DNA of 64,000 nucleotides from Euonymus europaeus (GCA_963580455.1 OY756965.1:4104501-4168500), one strand, 5' to 3'; positions 49,001 through 60,454 are shown, counted from the stretch's first letter. Notes: generated by a model not told the origin, from the sequence alone. Program-made: numbers and translations.

Positions 49001-52000
49001 GCATGTAGTGGGGATATTGGCGTTGTGAGTGGTAGGTGTTTGGGCTAGTAGGTATTGTAAGGATGTTGGAAAGAGTGGAACTGTGGTTGTGGGTAGGGGT
49101 AGAATGGCAAAATGGGGTATGGTGGGATTGGATAAGGTGGAAAATGGAAAGAACAACTGATGTTCATTGGGAACTATCTTGATGAGAATCATAGGAGTGA
49201 GAAAGTTAATTAGGAAACCTTATTTAGGTTTAGTCACTAATTATAGTTCGTTTGGTAATTTCTTTTAGTATTTAGGATTTTAGTTTATTCTTATTAAACT
49301 AGGAGCCTTTTCTAACTAGAATTGGGAGACTTTCTTTTCTAATTAGAAGCATAAGTAATTTAATTTCCATTTAGGATTAGAACTTTAGAACTCTATACAA
49401 AGGACTCTTGAACTAACTAAGAAATGCACGAGAAAATTAGAAGAATATCTGGAGTCTTTGCCTAAGGTATATCCCAATATGTTATAGGCTCTCAAGGCAC
49501 TCTTTCCTTTGATTTTCTTAGACTAGGATAGAACCATTATGTGTTCTATACTAGATTTATTCAGCTCTTTATTCTTGCTCCAATTAACTTAGGCTAGTGT
49601 AGCTTCATTTCGTGCTTTTTATACCGGAGATTGTATTAGGGTTCAATTTTGTGAATTCTATCTTCAAATCTATCTTTTATTTTGTTTATTGGTACTTACA
49701 ACTAGATTGGATTTAGTAGTTTTGGGATTCTTAACCAATCTTGAACAATTTGGTGCTTTCATTGAGATGGTTAAAGACTTGGATGGCTAGGAAACTCAAG
49801 CTTAAGCAACCAAAGACACAACAAGAGGTAAAGTGAATGGCTGAGATATTTAATGAGAGCTACTATTCTGAGAGGAGCCAAGCTAAGGAGAATGTGAGGA
49901 ATCCTAACTTTACTGCAGACTAGTCACCGACATTTGAGAGGGAAGAATCAAGAATGTTATTAAAGATTTAAATTGAAGACAGCACTCTGTTACAAAAGTT
50001 GAAGAAAGGTCTTGGCAAATATACGTTTTGGCAAGTATTGATGCAACTTAAGAGGAGTTCCTATGGAAGAAGCCTCCTGGCAGGATTATGACAACATAAT
50101 GGAATTTCCAAATTTCACTCTAGAGGACAAGGGCATTCTTGAAGGAAGAGGGAATGATGAGAATTGTAGGAGTCAGAAACTTAAATAGGAATCCTTATTT
50201 AGGTTCAATCACTAATTCGATATTCTAATTAGAATTGGTAGACTATCCTTTGTACTAACTAATAAATGCATAGGAGAATTAGAGGAATATGTAGAGGCTT
50301 TGCCTAGGGTTTATCCCAATTGTAATCGGCTCTCAAGACACTCTTTGCTTTGATTCAATTGGGCTACGATAAAACTATTTTGTGTGTTCTATACTAGATT
50401 CATTCATCTCTTTGGGATATTCTCGCTCCAATTGGCTTGTGCTGTGTAGATTTATTCTATACTTTCTACTCTAGAGATGGTATTAAGGTTCAATCCTGTG
50501 AGTGTTATCTATCAAATCTATCTTTTATTTTGTTCATTGGTGCTTTAATTGGATTGCACTCGTTTGTTGTGCGATTCTTTACCAGATTCTCAACATATTC
50601 ATATGTCATTTCATTCTTTTGTTATAACTCTAGAGCTGCTTTACGAAATAAACAGTTTCACTTGAGGAGGAAGAGATCATCAAACAGGTCAAACACTATC
50701 CCAGTGTGTCAGTTTAACGATTTGTAGTCATCATAAAAACGATTCAGATACACAAAATGAATGACTTTGCAGCAGGTCAAAAACGTTACTTATATAATTA
50801 TATTGTTCATGTAGCCCCAAAAGCAGAGACCAAACAGCCAGGAAACTCAGGCCCTAATACCACCAATTCAGTACTGACGCGGACCAGGTTGCATGCGCTT
50901 ACTTGGATCAGATTGACCCATTTTAATGGGCTGGACCTAGTTGGATTTCATCTTTTATCTGTTCTTTATTAAGTCTTGTCGTTTTGTTTCTTTGTATGTC
51001 GTTTAGCTTCTTTGTGGGGTTAAGTTGGTGATGTTAACTTGGTGAACCCGAGTGAATGAATGATTCTGAATGAACAAAGGCTACTGCCGCTTTAGTCTTA
51101 AGAGTTGTGTACTCTTGTTATTTTCCGTTGTGCTCGTTTGAATTGCAGATTACGATTTCTATCAACTACTCAGTCTTCATTTCAAAATTGCCCACAAAAA
51201 TGGTCCAGATGAGCAAAATGAATGACTTCGCAACAAGTCAACAACGTTACTAATACTATTCAGGCACCCCAAAAGCAGAGCCCGAACAACCAGGAAACTC
51301 AGGGCCTAGTGCCACCAACTCAGTACTCATTGTCTTCATTTCAAAATTGCTCACCTAAACCGCATATTTGAATTCTTTGCCACTTCTTTTTCAACAAAAA
51401 TTAAAAATAAACGTATATCTGCTGAGGCCTAAAGAGGAAGCCAAAAGAAATACCTGGTATGACACAGCCTCTTTGAGCTTCTTATAGAAGTAAGTACTGA
51501 AAAAATGATAATAATCACATATTGCCCCATCCTCTGGAGACACTTGCCCCTGTAAAAATCTAGCAATTGAACCAGAAATCAATAAACAAAAAGGCTCAGA
51601 TATAACTGTATGTCAAAATCATCCAATGAGATAATTAACAAGGAACACAGAATTTAAAACACAGTGATGGCAAGATCTGAAGCACATTTGGACTGACACT
51701 GCCTAGAAAACTTCATTGCCAAAGACAAGGAGTAAACTGCTATTGATGCATTTAAGAAACCTCGCCTCCAATTTGATGTCTCATGGAACTTCATTAAGAA
51801 GATAATGAAATACAAGATTGGATCCTCTCAGTACAATAAAACCACGCCTTCCCAGCACCTTGACACATGGATCCTAGGTTATGCATAATACTCACACATC
51901 AAGACTAGATAACTACAAGCCGGATAATTGTGTAAAAGATCAGTAATAGTAACTATTAGCATCATATCAGATTCGAACCCAAGAAGGTCAAATATACAAT

Positions 52001-55000
52001 GCACTGAGTTCCATTTTAGAACGTGAAATGTAACTTTCAAGAAGCATATCAGGAAAAAAAAATCTTACTATCAAGAAAGACCAATAGCTCAGAGCATCTA
52101 AGAAAAAGAAACATAGAAATTATCAGGTGAAGAAAACTGTAAGAAAGATGAAACAAAACTAACAAATCCCCTGTAAGTTACTATAGCAGAAACAGCACCT
52201 CACTGTTCTTCGTATTTAGTACAGGGTCCTGTAAGGACAAAAAAACAATCCCCAGAACAAAGATTTTTATCACCCTCTCTACCTGATAGGCTGATATATA
52301 AATCACCTTTGGCAGGACTACCATTTCCAAATAAACTTAATATCCAATAGCACACACTTCAAACAGCTCTACTTGTCACAGCACTTCACTAGGAACCTAC
52401 GATTATGACCTAATGGGTCGAAGCAACTTATAAAAAAAAACTAAAACAAGATACGTAGAAGGTTTCAAAGTTCAAACAGCTCAAGAACAAAGAAAACAAA
52501 GGATTAAACTTATGAATTTTTTCATGGATTCTGAGAGCACAGACAACAATAGTGGCAAGGTTACAACCTGATATCAAATCCATGCATCTTCTAATAATAT
52601 CGCTAGAGCTAAGCAGTCTACAATTACACACTTACTGGATGTAGAAATTCATTATAGGCGAGGTCAAATAGGCTTCGGGGCTGAGGCAATTTATATCTGT
52701 GTAACAAATTTCCACAGATTCTGGATCGTCCCTGGGACAACAGATAAGGGGACAAGTGGAGAGTTTGCACAGGAGTTCTACAGAAGCAATTGTCTAAATA
52801 AACTGAGCATCATTTTAAGGAACAATTTAGCTGTACCTCGATGGATAGTAGATCTTAGCATCCTTCATGCTGTGTCACAAGAATAAAAGCGATCACCAAT
52901 CAACCACATAACAGTTAGCTGAGAAGTTTCAGAAGAATTCAATAAAAATTTAAATTAAAAAATGATGAATAAAATTAATAAAACTCCACAAAACCTTTCA
53001 TCAAGTTTGTCTGCTTGCTCTGTAGTTTCTACAACTTCGGGTTCCTCATCGTCTGAGAGAACAACAGTCGGTCCCTGTTCATGTTATCATGGATTCATGG
53101 ATTTAATCAGTCACAGAAAAAGCCTGGCAGGCTGGCAGACAGGAACAGCCAAAACAATGTTCCTATGGGAACTGTAGGTAAAATCCCCACGGCAATGCAA
53201 CTTTCCTAGTTCCTATACTCAGAAACTGTTCTTAAAATGTTTCAACCCTATTAACCTAATTTGTTTTACTTACATGAGTTTTGTTTTTCACTTCTCACTG
53301 GCAGCGAATTGTGTGGGATAAGAGAACCAAAGTTAAATGAAAATCCAGCAAGCTAATCCCGAGAGTCAAGTTTCATTATAAAAAAATCCAGCGATGTCTC
53401 AAACAGTGAATACTTCACTATGCTCTATTTGCAATAGAGTGTAGATTCGTTCAGTGAAAAAATAATTCCCATCATAATATAAATTAACAATTTCAGGATT
53501 CACATGAGTACAAGCAAGAGCAGGAGACAGAGATGATGTCAATAACACACCTCTCTATGCCTCAAATCCTTTGAAGACTGGACTCCAAAGACGTTCTTCC
53601 TAAAAGAAGAAAAAAAAGTATTAAGAGAAATGCAGTTGAAGTGTCAAATCAATATGAAAGGGACCTCAGATATAAGATAAAGGCACCAACACAAATATAA
53701 AATATCATCATATGGATAAAATGAATTTTGCAGATAAGCCAATTCAAAACCTCTAGGTCCAGTAGGAGATTAAAATCAATAATGAAAATATCAAAATTCA
53801 AACTCAAGGGAGCCACAACTCTGTACCACAATGCAATGAAAGCAAGGCAACATCTCCTTAAAAAATAATTTAAAACTAAACACAATTAAAAAAAGAGCAT
53901 GAAATGCCATGCATTATTATGAAACCCGACATGCATATTCAGAACAATTTCTGATTAATAAAGGTAAAACAATAGCAGTATGCATGCCCATGGTAAAGGC
54001 AAAGGTAAACGACTTCCATGAACAAGACAAGACCCCCACAGTCGGTGGGGTCGGGTACAGGCAGGATTTGTGCAGATCTTACCCCCCACATAATATGAGG
54101 AGAGGCTATTTCCAAGTAAGCGTATGCCCTATGAGTTGGAAAACACAGGAAAACTTTATATTCCATTGCAGCTAAACAGATTTCATATTTCAGTAATAAG
54201 CAGAATATGTAACAATAAAAATAAGAGAGAAGAAAATGGGAAAAAGAGAAACATGGAAACAAGCTCTTACTCCCTGGGAGAAAAGCTGGAGGGCTGGTCA
54301 CTTCTATGGTTGAAGGGATACAAGGAAGAAGGTCTGCCTTTATGATCGCCATTAGACTTAAGATGTTTCTTTCCACTATGAGAAAGATTACTGGTGCATT
54401 TAAAAGGCAATTTCCTTGATGATGACCAATCATTTTGTCTTTCCTTTTGCAATAACTCTCCATTAGATTTTGTTTTACTTCGGTCACAACGACCCAAAAT
54501 TGATAATTCGTAGTCAAATGCATTAGCCACCCCACGATCTTTCTGTTAAATAATTTAAATTACACAGCCAATATGTTAAAAGAGGATAGCAACAAGGAGA
54601 GAGGAAGAAACATATAGATTACAGCATCACACCTTCTCTTCCAGCTTTTTGCTGAAATGAGAGGCAAATGAGGATTGCGATGATAGCTGAGATGATGTAT
54701 CTCGTGTACAGTTCTCTGAAACACCTATAAGGAAAGGAGGATAGAATCAATTGCATAAAATCACAGAAAGTTATATCAGTTCAAAGATTTCCAACAGAAC
54801 CTGGTTGATTAAGAAAAATATAAAAAGACAAATTCAGGATCCTCAAAACAAATTTCAGGAAAGTATTTGTGAAGTTAAATAATAAAACCAACTTCCTAAT
54901 TCAGAATTAAGCTTCTAGAATCACATTGCCTTAGTCTGGCACATAGATGGCATTTTATGCCCTGTAAAAAAATGTATTTCTAGGTAAAAGCAACCAATAT

Positions 55001-57607
55001 CATGCCTTTCCAACCTCTATGAAGAAGAAAACATTCAGAAAGGTTAGAATTGCACATCAGCAAAAATTCAAGAATTAAGTACCTTTAACAGAGTCTCACC
55101 CATATATGATTCATGATCAGGCTTTTAACTTCTTAAAAAGTCAACAGAAAAATCACAACGCTTTGTTTTTCAACCTAAATCGAATATTGTTAAGATGTTA
55201 CCCCGTGGTAGAGTTGCCATGGTTTTAAAAATCGTTCGAGGCGGACGCCTCGAGGCGCGCCTCGAACTGAGGCGGAGCTCCGCCGATCCCAGGCGTACGC
55301 CTGGGAGAGTTTCAGGGGAGGCGTAAGCCTCTCCTGACTGAGGCGTCCGCCTCAGACACTGAGGTTCTGAGGCGGACGAGGCGTACGACATGAAACCTGG
55401 GCTGTTTTTGTGGGCTCTCTGCTCTGAAATTGAAGGCCCAGTAAGCAGCTCGCCAGCTCCAGCTCTGTCGCACCTCATAGTTTCTTCTCGCCTGCCCTAA
55501 TTGAAGAGTGAGAGACATCGCAGCTGCTGGGAAAGAAGTTGCAGCTGCTGGAAAGAAGATTCAGCGACATCGCCGATCGCCCTCCTCTCCAGCTCCAGGT
55601 ATTTCATCTCTCCCTCTGTCTCTCTTCTGCTTCTCAGTTCCTCTCTCTCTCTCTCTTCTGCTCACTTCTCTTGTGCAGTTCTGCTTCTCTCTTTTCTTCT
55701 CAGTTCTCTCTTTGTGATATGAGGATGATTCTTTGGAGGACCCAACAAGTGATGAAGATGATGATGACTTTTGAATTTTATTATGGAATTAAAGACTTGG
55801 AGATAAACTATGAATATTTATTTTGTTTGTGCTTTGATCTTCCTTTTTTTGTTTTGGTTTGAATTGAACTTTTAGACTTGTTGATTCATTTTGAGCCTTA
55901 CGCCTCGCCTCATATAAGGTAAGCGCCTCGGTTCCTAAAAACAATTTTTAAAACCTTGAGAGTTGCAGTGCATAAGATAGAGGTCACGGGTTCAATTACT
56001 GAAACAGTCTCTCCACAAAGGTAAGGATTGCGCACATCATGCATATACCCGACCCTGCCCCTTGTGCAGAGGAGTTGTTTGTCCAAATCGAATATTGCTA
56101 AGATGATCATAATAACATATCATGTTTTTCATCTTAATTCATTCATAAATAGTTCGCCAAAGATAAATTAAGTTGGGAATTACAAACTCATCTAGTACAA
56201 ATACATTAGTTACAGAAAGAAGAAAAAAAAAGGCATCTGCTGAAAAGTTTGACCATGTGGTCAACTTCACTAATTGAACATCTGCAAGGCAAAATAATGA
56301 CAGAGTATAACAAAAAATGCGTAAATGAATAAATCAAAGCGATTCAAATACATTTATAATAAGCAAACTGAAGGAGCAAATTTAAGATGTAGCAAAGATA
56401 TCCAAGTAAATAAAGCTTTTTGATGGAGCAAATTTTGAAGGCATCAACTCCAGCAAGCAATCAAAGCTAATGCTGAAGCCTGTAAAACGAATAATCTAAA
56501 AAATTACACGAACAAACACGAAATCACTTAAACCTCAAAACAATTCATGGACTGCAGAAGTTAACACGTTAAAGAAGGAAGGGAGGGAGGGAAAAATGAA
56601 GTTACAACAACATAGAAATTAAAAAAACAAACAGGATAATGATTTCCAAATATAACTGTTCCAAGCTCCAAGAACGCTATTGCAGATAGATCTAATGAAA
56701 ATACAGTTTACGCACAGAGACCAGGATTGTTTATTAAGTAGCAGCTATTAAGATGTACTAAACTGGACTTCTGCATAAATCCAAAAGCCTATTGAAATGA
56801 CAAATTTATGTTGACAGCAGAACAGCACAATGTGTTTTAAATGGAACAACCTGGATAAACCACAGCTGCGGGGATTAGCCCTAGGAATGCCTCAGACATA
56901 GCGGTCAGATACAGACCACACGGGGCCAACTAAAAGCGTAGCTATAAACTATTCACAAATCTCAAAGAAACTAAATACTATATCCTCATGCACACAGCCC
57001 TACACCCAGGAAAAAAATTGGGAGAAGTCACTGGAGATGGATTGTAATTGCCACAAAAACTACCAGCAGACTAACCAAAACCTCAACAGTAATACCTGAG
57101 CTCGTGGATTGCGTGGCCATTGCACATCCCTCAGCATCCTGCCCAAATAAGAAGGAGAAGAAACGATGCTAAATCATCACTCACATAGTCAGAGAATCAA
57201 ATATTGAATACAAATACACAACACTTTAACAGGTAAGAATTTGCAGACCTATTAGGGAGAAAGAAAATACGCACCGCTTGAACGGCGCGTTGAAGCCTCC
57301 TGCGCTCGCGTTCCTTCTCGAGCGCCTTAAGGTTCACATGAAGCTTCTCGCCACCGTCGGGCAAACGGTTGCCACTCGTCTGGATGAGGCCCTTCACCCT
57401 CTTAATACGTCCTTCAAGATCGCTATCGGAAAGTCTCGCGAAGTCCTCTTTCGGCTGCTGTTCCATTGCCATTGCCGATGATTTTGGCGGCGGCTCCCGT
57501 GTGTTCACAATCAGCAACTGTGGCGGCTCTGCGTCATCATTTCCGTCCAAGAGGGCATCCATGTCTAGCTCCAGTGGCCTCTTCTTTGGGTTTCTCTCTT
57601 CCTCCAT
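43043..57607 (-). CDS. OTS1: Ulp1-type SUMO protease, OTS1/OTS2-like (14 exons)
   Basis: A C48 cysteine protease that cleaves SUMO from nuclear proteins; the Arabidopsis OTS pair acts in salt and light responses. Exons on the minus strand: 57607-57275, 57138-57096, 54724-54633, 54542-54271, 53599-53551, 53074-52995, 52869-52837, 52731-52636, 51559-51454, 47143-47046, 45707-45585, 45079-44965, 43380-43273, 43135-43043. These total 1,641 nt and 546 aa. The N-terminal block SDSDLEGRIKRVKGLI...LPDGGEKL is OTS-like. The C-terminal protease domain has SPIMNFYIQFLQ, His403 (VHWSLVIICIP), Asp426 (LHLDSLG), Gln484 and Cys490 (QQKNDSDCGLFVLFF). Intron 9 (4.3 kb) and intron 2 (2.4 kb) are full of TEs. 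The symbol is by family; OTS1 versus OTS2 is not resolved. Confidence 0.92.
45796..45841 (-). mobile_element. Tail-only retroposon between 17-bp target-site duplications
   Basis: Two identical repeats AAGCTTAACATATGATT (45796-45812 and 45825-45841) flank only TTTTTTTTGATG. On the minus strand the insert is CATC plus a short A tail, resembling the ATC-A-tail insert at 6396-6418. Slippage is an alternative. Confidence 0.5.
46027..46245 (+). pseudogene. Captured exon of a ZIFL-type MFS transporter
   Basis: The frame encodes KLKKLSPDDLCADLETSSHW, then KGSLIRNWPLMSSIIVYC and VFSLHDMAYSE, and stops being homologous at AG|GTACAT (46245/46246), a perfect donor. As I recall the plant ZIFL (zinc-induced facilitator-like) transporters, the block NWPLMSSIIVYCVFSLHDMAY precedes an exon boundary there. 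It lies antisense inside intron 10 of the SUMO protease gene. Retention of a donor site argues for capture at DNA level, for example by a MULE or Helitron, but no element edges were found. It is non-functional alone. Confidence 0.7.
47330..48900 (-). pseudogene. Degenerate L1-type LINE, internally deleted
   Basis: Minus-strand pieces in order: a Pro-rich / zinc-knuckle-like ORF1 part (QKSFDLFIEGHITEFLLIAER near 48700-48800), a Cys-rich block (CPNCGCGFQLNDANEC near 48350), then the start of the endonuclease (TWNVRGLNNKDKVVIVKNFL, 47560-47640). This is followed directly by the C-terminal end of ORF2 (MVWMIWIERGNKVFNNE, 47430-47520). Almost all of the reverse transcriptase is missing. Several stops and shifts are present. 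It lies in intron 9 of the SUMO protease gene. Confidence 0.65.
49180..50595 (+). mobile_element. Internally deleted Gypsy LTR retrotransposon
   Basis: Two related LTRs (49180-49747, 568 bp, and 50155-50595, 441 bp) start TGATGAGAAT and end AACA. A primer-binding-site-like TGGTGCTTTCATTGAGA starts at 49751, and a polypurine run GAAGGAAGAGGGAA precedes the second LTR. The 407-bp interior contains only the tail of a Gypsy polyprotein (WQDYDNIMEFPNFTLEDKG). The LTRs are clearly diverged and the 5-bp flanks (TATCT / TATTC) do not match exactly. It lies in intron 9 of the SUMO protease gene. Confidence 0.7.
50750..51360. repeat. Tandem duplication, one copy split by a solo LTR
   Basis: About 150 bp (ATGAATGACTTTGCAGCAGG ... 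CACCAA.TCAGTAC ... TTCATTTCAAAATTGC) occurs from 50753 and again from 51214. The first copy is interrupted by 50875-51164. Removing the insert restores alignment with the second copy. Confidence 0.75.
50875..51164 (+). mobile_element. Solo LTR (290 bp)
   Basis: It begins TGACGCGGACC and ends TTTCTATCA (TG...CA). The flanks AGTAC (50870-50874) and ACTAC (51165-51169) form a 5-bp target-site duplication with one change. It sits in a duplicated sequence whose uninterrupted copy is available nearby, which fixes the edges well. Confidence 0.7.
54025..54140 (-). mobile_element. Au-like SINE fragment
   Basis: On the minus strand GGAAATAGCCTCTCC, then GGGGGTAAGATCTGC, CCGACCCCACC and GTGGGGGTCTTG follow the Au SINE 3' half. 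The A-box half is eroded or missing. It lies in intron 4 of the SUMO protease gene. Confidence 0.6.
55177..56105 (+). mobile_element. Au-like SINE with 21-bp TSDs, split by a hAT element
   Basis: Near-identical 21-base duplications (55177-55197 and 56085-56105, one T/C change, core AATCGAATATTG) flank a SINE. Its A-box part (CCGTGGTAGAGTTGC) and B-box part (AGAGGTCACGGGTTCAATT) are now separated by the hAT insert at 55218-55958. After the insert the SINE goes on with GAAACAGTCTCTCC and CCCGACCCTGCCCC. It lies in intron 2 of the SUMO protease gene. Confidence 0.8.
55218..55958. mobile_element. Non-autonomous hAT element rich in palindromes
   Basis: Terminal inverted repeats CATGGTTTTAAAAATCG and (complement) CAAGGTTTTAAAAATTG, plus an exact 8-bp duplication AGAGTTGC (55210-55217 and 55959-55966), define a 741-bp hAT insertion. 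The left 170 bp contain several perfect palindromes, including CCCAGGCGTACGCCTGGG, GGCGGAGCTCCGCC and TCGAGGCGCGCCTCGA. The middle is CT-rich (55610-55700). There is no transposase. Its TIR closely resembles that of the element at 23269-24296. Confidence 0.9.
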
Positions 57608-57964
57608 GCATTTGATTGCGGAGAGACTTCAGAATTTCCTGTTAAATTTTAGACCAAGGAGAAGGCGGCAACTCCCTCTCCCTTGCAGAACATAGGGTAA
57701 TTTTGAGTTCTATGTTTTTTGACCTAATGGCGCTTTACTTAAAACAAGTCCCGCTGAACTGAGTTGGCGTTCGAGTTAACGGGTATATTTGAGAGTCGCT
57801 CTGTAAAAAACACAGGACCCGTTTGAGAAAGAATTTCGAAATTATATAATTTGACATAGATACCGATAACGTATTTGATATTTTAAATATTCACATAAAT
57901 GTCATTTTAAATTTTATGAAAAAAAATATATTATTTGAAATATTGTGATTAATTATATACAGAG
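57608..57964 (-). promoter_or_regulatory. Upstream region of the SUMO protease gene
   Basis: The first 100 bases before the ATG are GC-richer and probably leader sequence. No definite TATA box was chosen. No other gene lies upstream on this side. Confidence 0.35.
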
Positions 57965-58381
57965 GTGGTCATTTGGTTTGCATAATGATGAGGGTGAGAC
58001 TGAGATTTTTGATTCTCGTGTTTGATATATAAAAACTGTTTTGAGAATGAGAATAAAATATATACTTTGTCCATTTTAGTTTTTTACTAGTACTATGTGC
58101 AGTATCATTTTGTGTTTTCCAAAATTATTTTTTAATTATTAAATTATTATTTTATATGCTTAATAAGTCAAAAAAATTGCAAAAAAAAATTCTGTAAAAA
58201 TAGAGGGGCATTTTAGTCATTCATTCCCGGCGAATTTTGGACGAGTGAGAATAGAATGGGAGAGGAAATCTGAAATCGAATGGACCACCTTGAAATTAAT
58301 ACACCAAAAAATGAAATGGAATGACTCATTCTCTCTTCCCCTCTATTTCCTCTCTATTCCCCCAAATCAAACGACTCCTAG
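57965..58381. mobile_element. Tourist/Harbinger-like MITE
   Basis: Ends GAGGTGGTCATTTGGTTTG and (complement) AGGAGTCGTTTGATTTGGG form imperfect inverted repeats. The right part CTCTCTTCCCCTCTATTTCC resembles many plant Tourist ends. About 417 bp, non-coding. A clean TSD was not seen. Confidence 0.4.
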
Positions 58382-58747
58382 CTAATCTTGAAATAACACA
58401 GAATAAGAATAGGGTAACATTAACTTTTGACCATAAAAACCGTCAAATGTTTCTAAAAACACAAAATCAAAATTTTCCATAAAATGCTACATTTAACGGC
58501 TGTTTGGCAATAACAACATTTCCATGTGGCATATATGTTATACAAAATTATTTGTCAAACGAGACAGTGAGATGAGTTTTGTTAACAAAAAGTATTTGGG
58601 CATGTTATTGTGGTAAGATGAGTTCATAGGTAATTTAGCAAATGAACAAAAATTATGATGACGTAGATAAAATTTATTCATATCTAAAATTTATTTTATG
58701 ACATTTGCATAATTATTTTATATTACATTTAGCATACTTTTTATCTT
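58382..58747. other. AT-rich flank, possible small MITE
   Basis: GGCTGTTTGGCAATAACA at about 58498 and TTTGTCAAACGAG at about 58551 could be the ends of another very small fold-back element. Otherwise nothing recognised. Confidence 0.3.
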
Positions 58748-60110
58748 CTTTTTTTTTATCTCAAAGAACTCATATATTAACCTGAATAGAGAATATCATT
58801 TCTTACATAGTTGGGAAATTTCTTGAAAAAATTCCTCAAGTAAGAAAATGTTTTGCTCTAAATGTAATATGAGCCGATTCATGAGCAATCAAATTGGCTT
58901 GTCGATAAATATGACACACATCTATAGAGGTCAACAAGAGAGCAACGACTGAATGGACTCTATGACCACCCCATGAGGAAGGTAGTTTGGTGTAGGTGCA
59001 AGAACATGAGAGACCACATTCAGTGACTGACACTATTTGAAAAAAGCCACAATCTAGAGCAAAATTAATTCAGACAAGCTAACAGAGCTTCAGCCTCACC
59101 ACGAGCCACATCCATGCACATTGAAGCGTGAATCATGGCAACCCCATCACTTTCTCGTGACAGTCCCGCAAGGCCACTCCAATGCCCATGATATCATCCC
59201 TCAAGGCAGCATCAACATTGATTTTAATAATGCCCTCAGCAGGTTGAGTCCAAATATAGGGAGCAGGATTAATTGGCATAGAGGCTTCACCAGGCCAATT
59301 CTCTAGTTAAGGCAGGCCTCTTGAATTTCAGCAATAAGACTAGTAGCCACCTTTATACATTTCTCGGGTACTAGACATGTTTCCTCATAGATTACTTGGT
59401 TTCTGTTGAACCATAAAAACCACATGGTAGTTGTAACTAGCAGCACTTCATTGATCCCTGGACCAGCTATGAATCATAAAACCAAGTAATAAATCCCTCC
59501 CCCCATCTGAAACTGCACAGTCCCTAGCAGACTCAGTTTGTTCCAAACCTGCGTAGCCATCGGACATTCAAATAAAAGGTGAGTGATGGTCTCTAAATCA
59601 CTTCCACAAACAGGACATTCCAGTGGAACATTTATCTATCTATGGAGAAGCTTTTGACGGGTAAGAAATGAGCTGCCACAAGCTCTCCATATATTGCAAT
59701 TCATCGTTGGCGAGGTATTATGTTCTGCAAAATGGAGCTCCTAAATGTAACATTATTCCAAGTAGGGGAACCGTTATATCCTTATTTATTTTTGTTGAGC
59801 ACGAAGGGTCTGACACATATGGTTCAGACACTGGTGATGCAAGGTTCATTGAGTGCGGTCTTGGTAAGTCGGGGATATCCATCACTTTCTAACCTTCTTT
59901 TTTGCAGATGATAGCTTGATCTTTGCTAGCGCTTCGATTCAAGAGTGTAGGACATTATAGCATATATTACATTTCTATGAAAGATGTTCAAGTCAAAAGG
60001 TGAGTAGATCAAAATCTTTCTTTTTTCAGCGCTAATGTGCCTCAATTTACTTGAAGTGCTATCTTATAAGGCAAAGGGCACTTGCCCTTATATATGACTT
60101 GGTTCCAATT
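58748..60110 (-). pseudogene. LINE relic with inverted 5' segment
   Basis: On the minus strand the order is zf-RVT (CPVCGSDLETITHLLFECP, 59500-59620) and then an RNase H-like tail (IYRQANLIAHESA, about 58865-58905), with a T-run at 58749-58757 as the tail. On the plus strand at 59766-60010 lies the preceding reverse-transcriptase part (PYLFLLSTKGL ... ADDSLIFASASIQEC, with stops). The RT piece is therefore inverted relative to the 3' half, as produced by twin priming. Internal stops show it is dead. Confidence 0.65.
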
Positions 60111-60454
60111 AATTTCTGACTTAGCAGCAGTAGTGTTGTGCTCCAACTGAAGTCAAAGTCGATCCACAAATCAGTAGAACCTTCAACGGGTGATAATGGG
60201 CTTGTCCTCCGACTGAAGTGGTTAAGCTCAAAACGGATGTTGCATTTAAAGATGATACATAAAAAGTAATTATTGTATATACTATGGAAATTATCATTTT
60301 AAAGTAAAATTTCATTACAACATGAAAGTATAACACGCACACATATATATATATTGTTTCAAATAACGTAATAGATAATATAAACTAAGAATTGAGATTT
60401 TTTTTATGCATTCATTACGCAATTACATTGTTTAAAAAATCATGTAATTATTGT
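60111..60454. other. Flank between LINE and Copia element
   Basis: AT-rich, with a short (AT) run near 60342-60353. No feature recognised. Confidence 0.4.

Noticed and set aside
54267..54535. Long minus frames of 198 and 87 codons
   Set aside because: The 87-codon frame is exon 4 of the SUMO protease gene. The 198-codon one is a shifted shadow crossing a SINE.
34896..57607. Functional cluster of SPDS, VEN4 and OTS genes
   Set aside because: The three are conserved housekeeping-type genes on mixed strands with large gaps. No shared pathway or regulation is visible.
57278..57695. Plus-strand frames opposite SUMO protease exon 1
   Set aside because: Antisense openness caused by the GC-rich first exon of the minus-strand gene.
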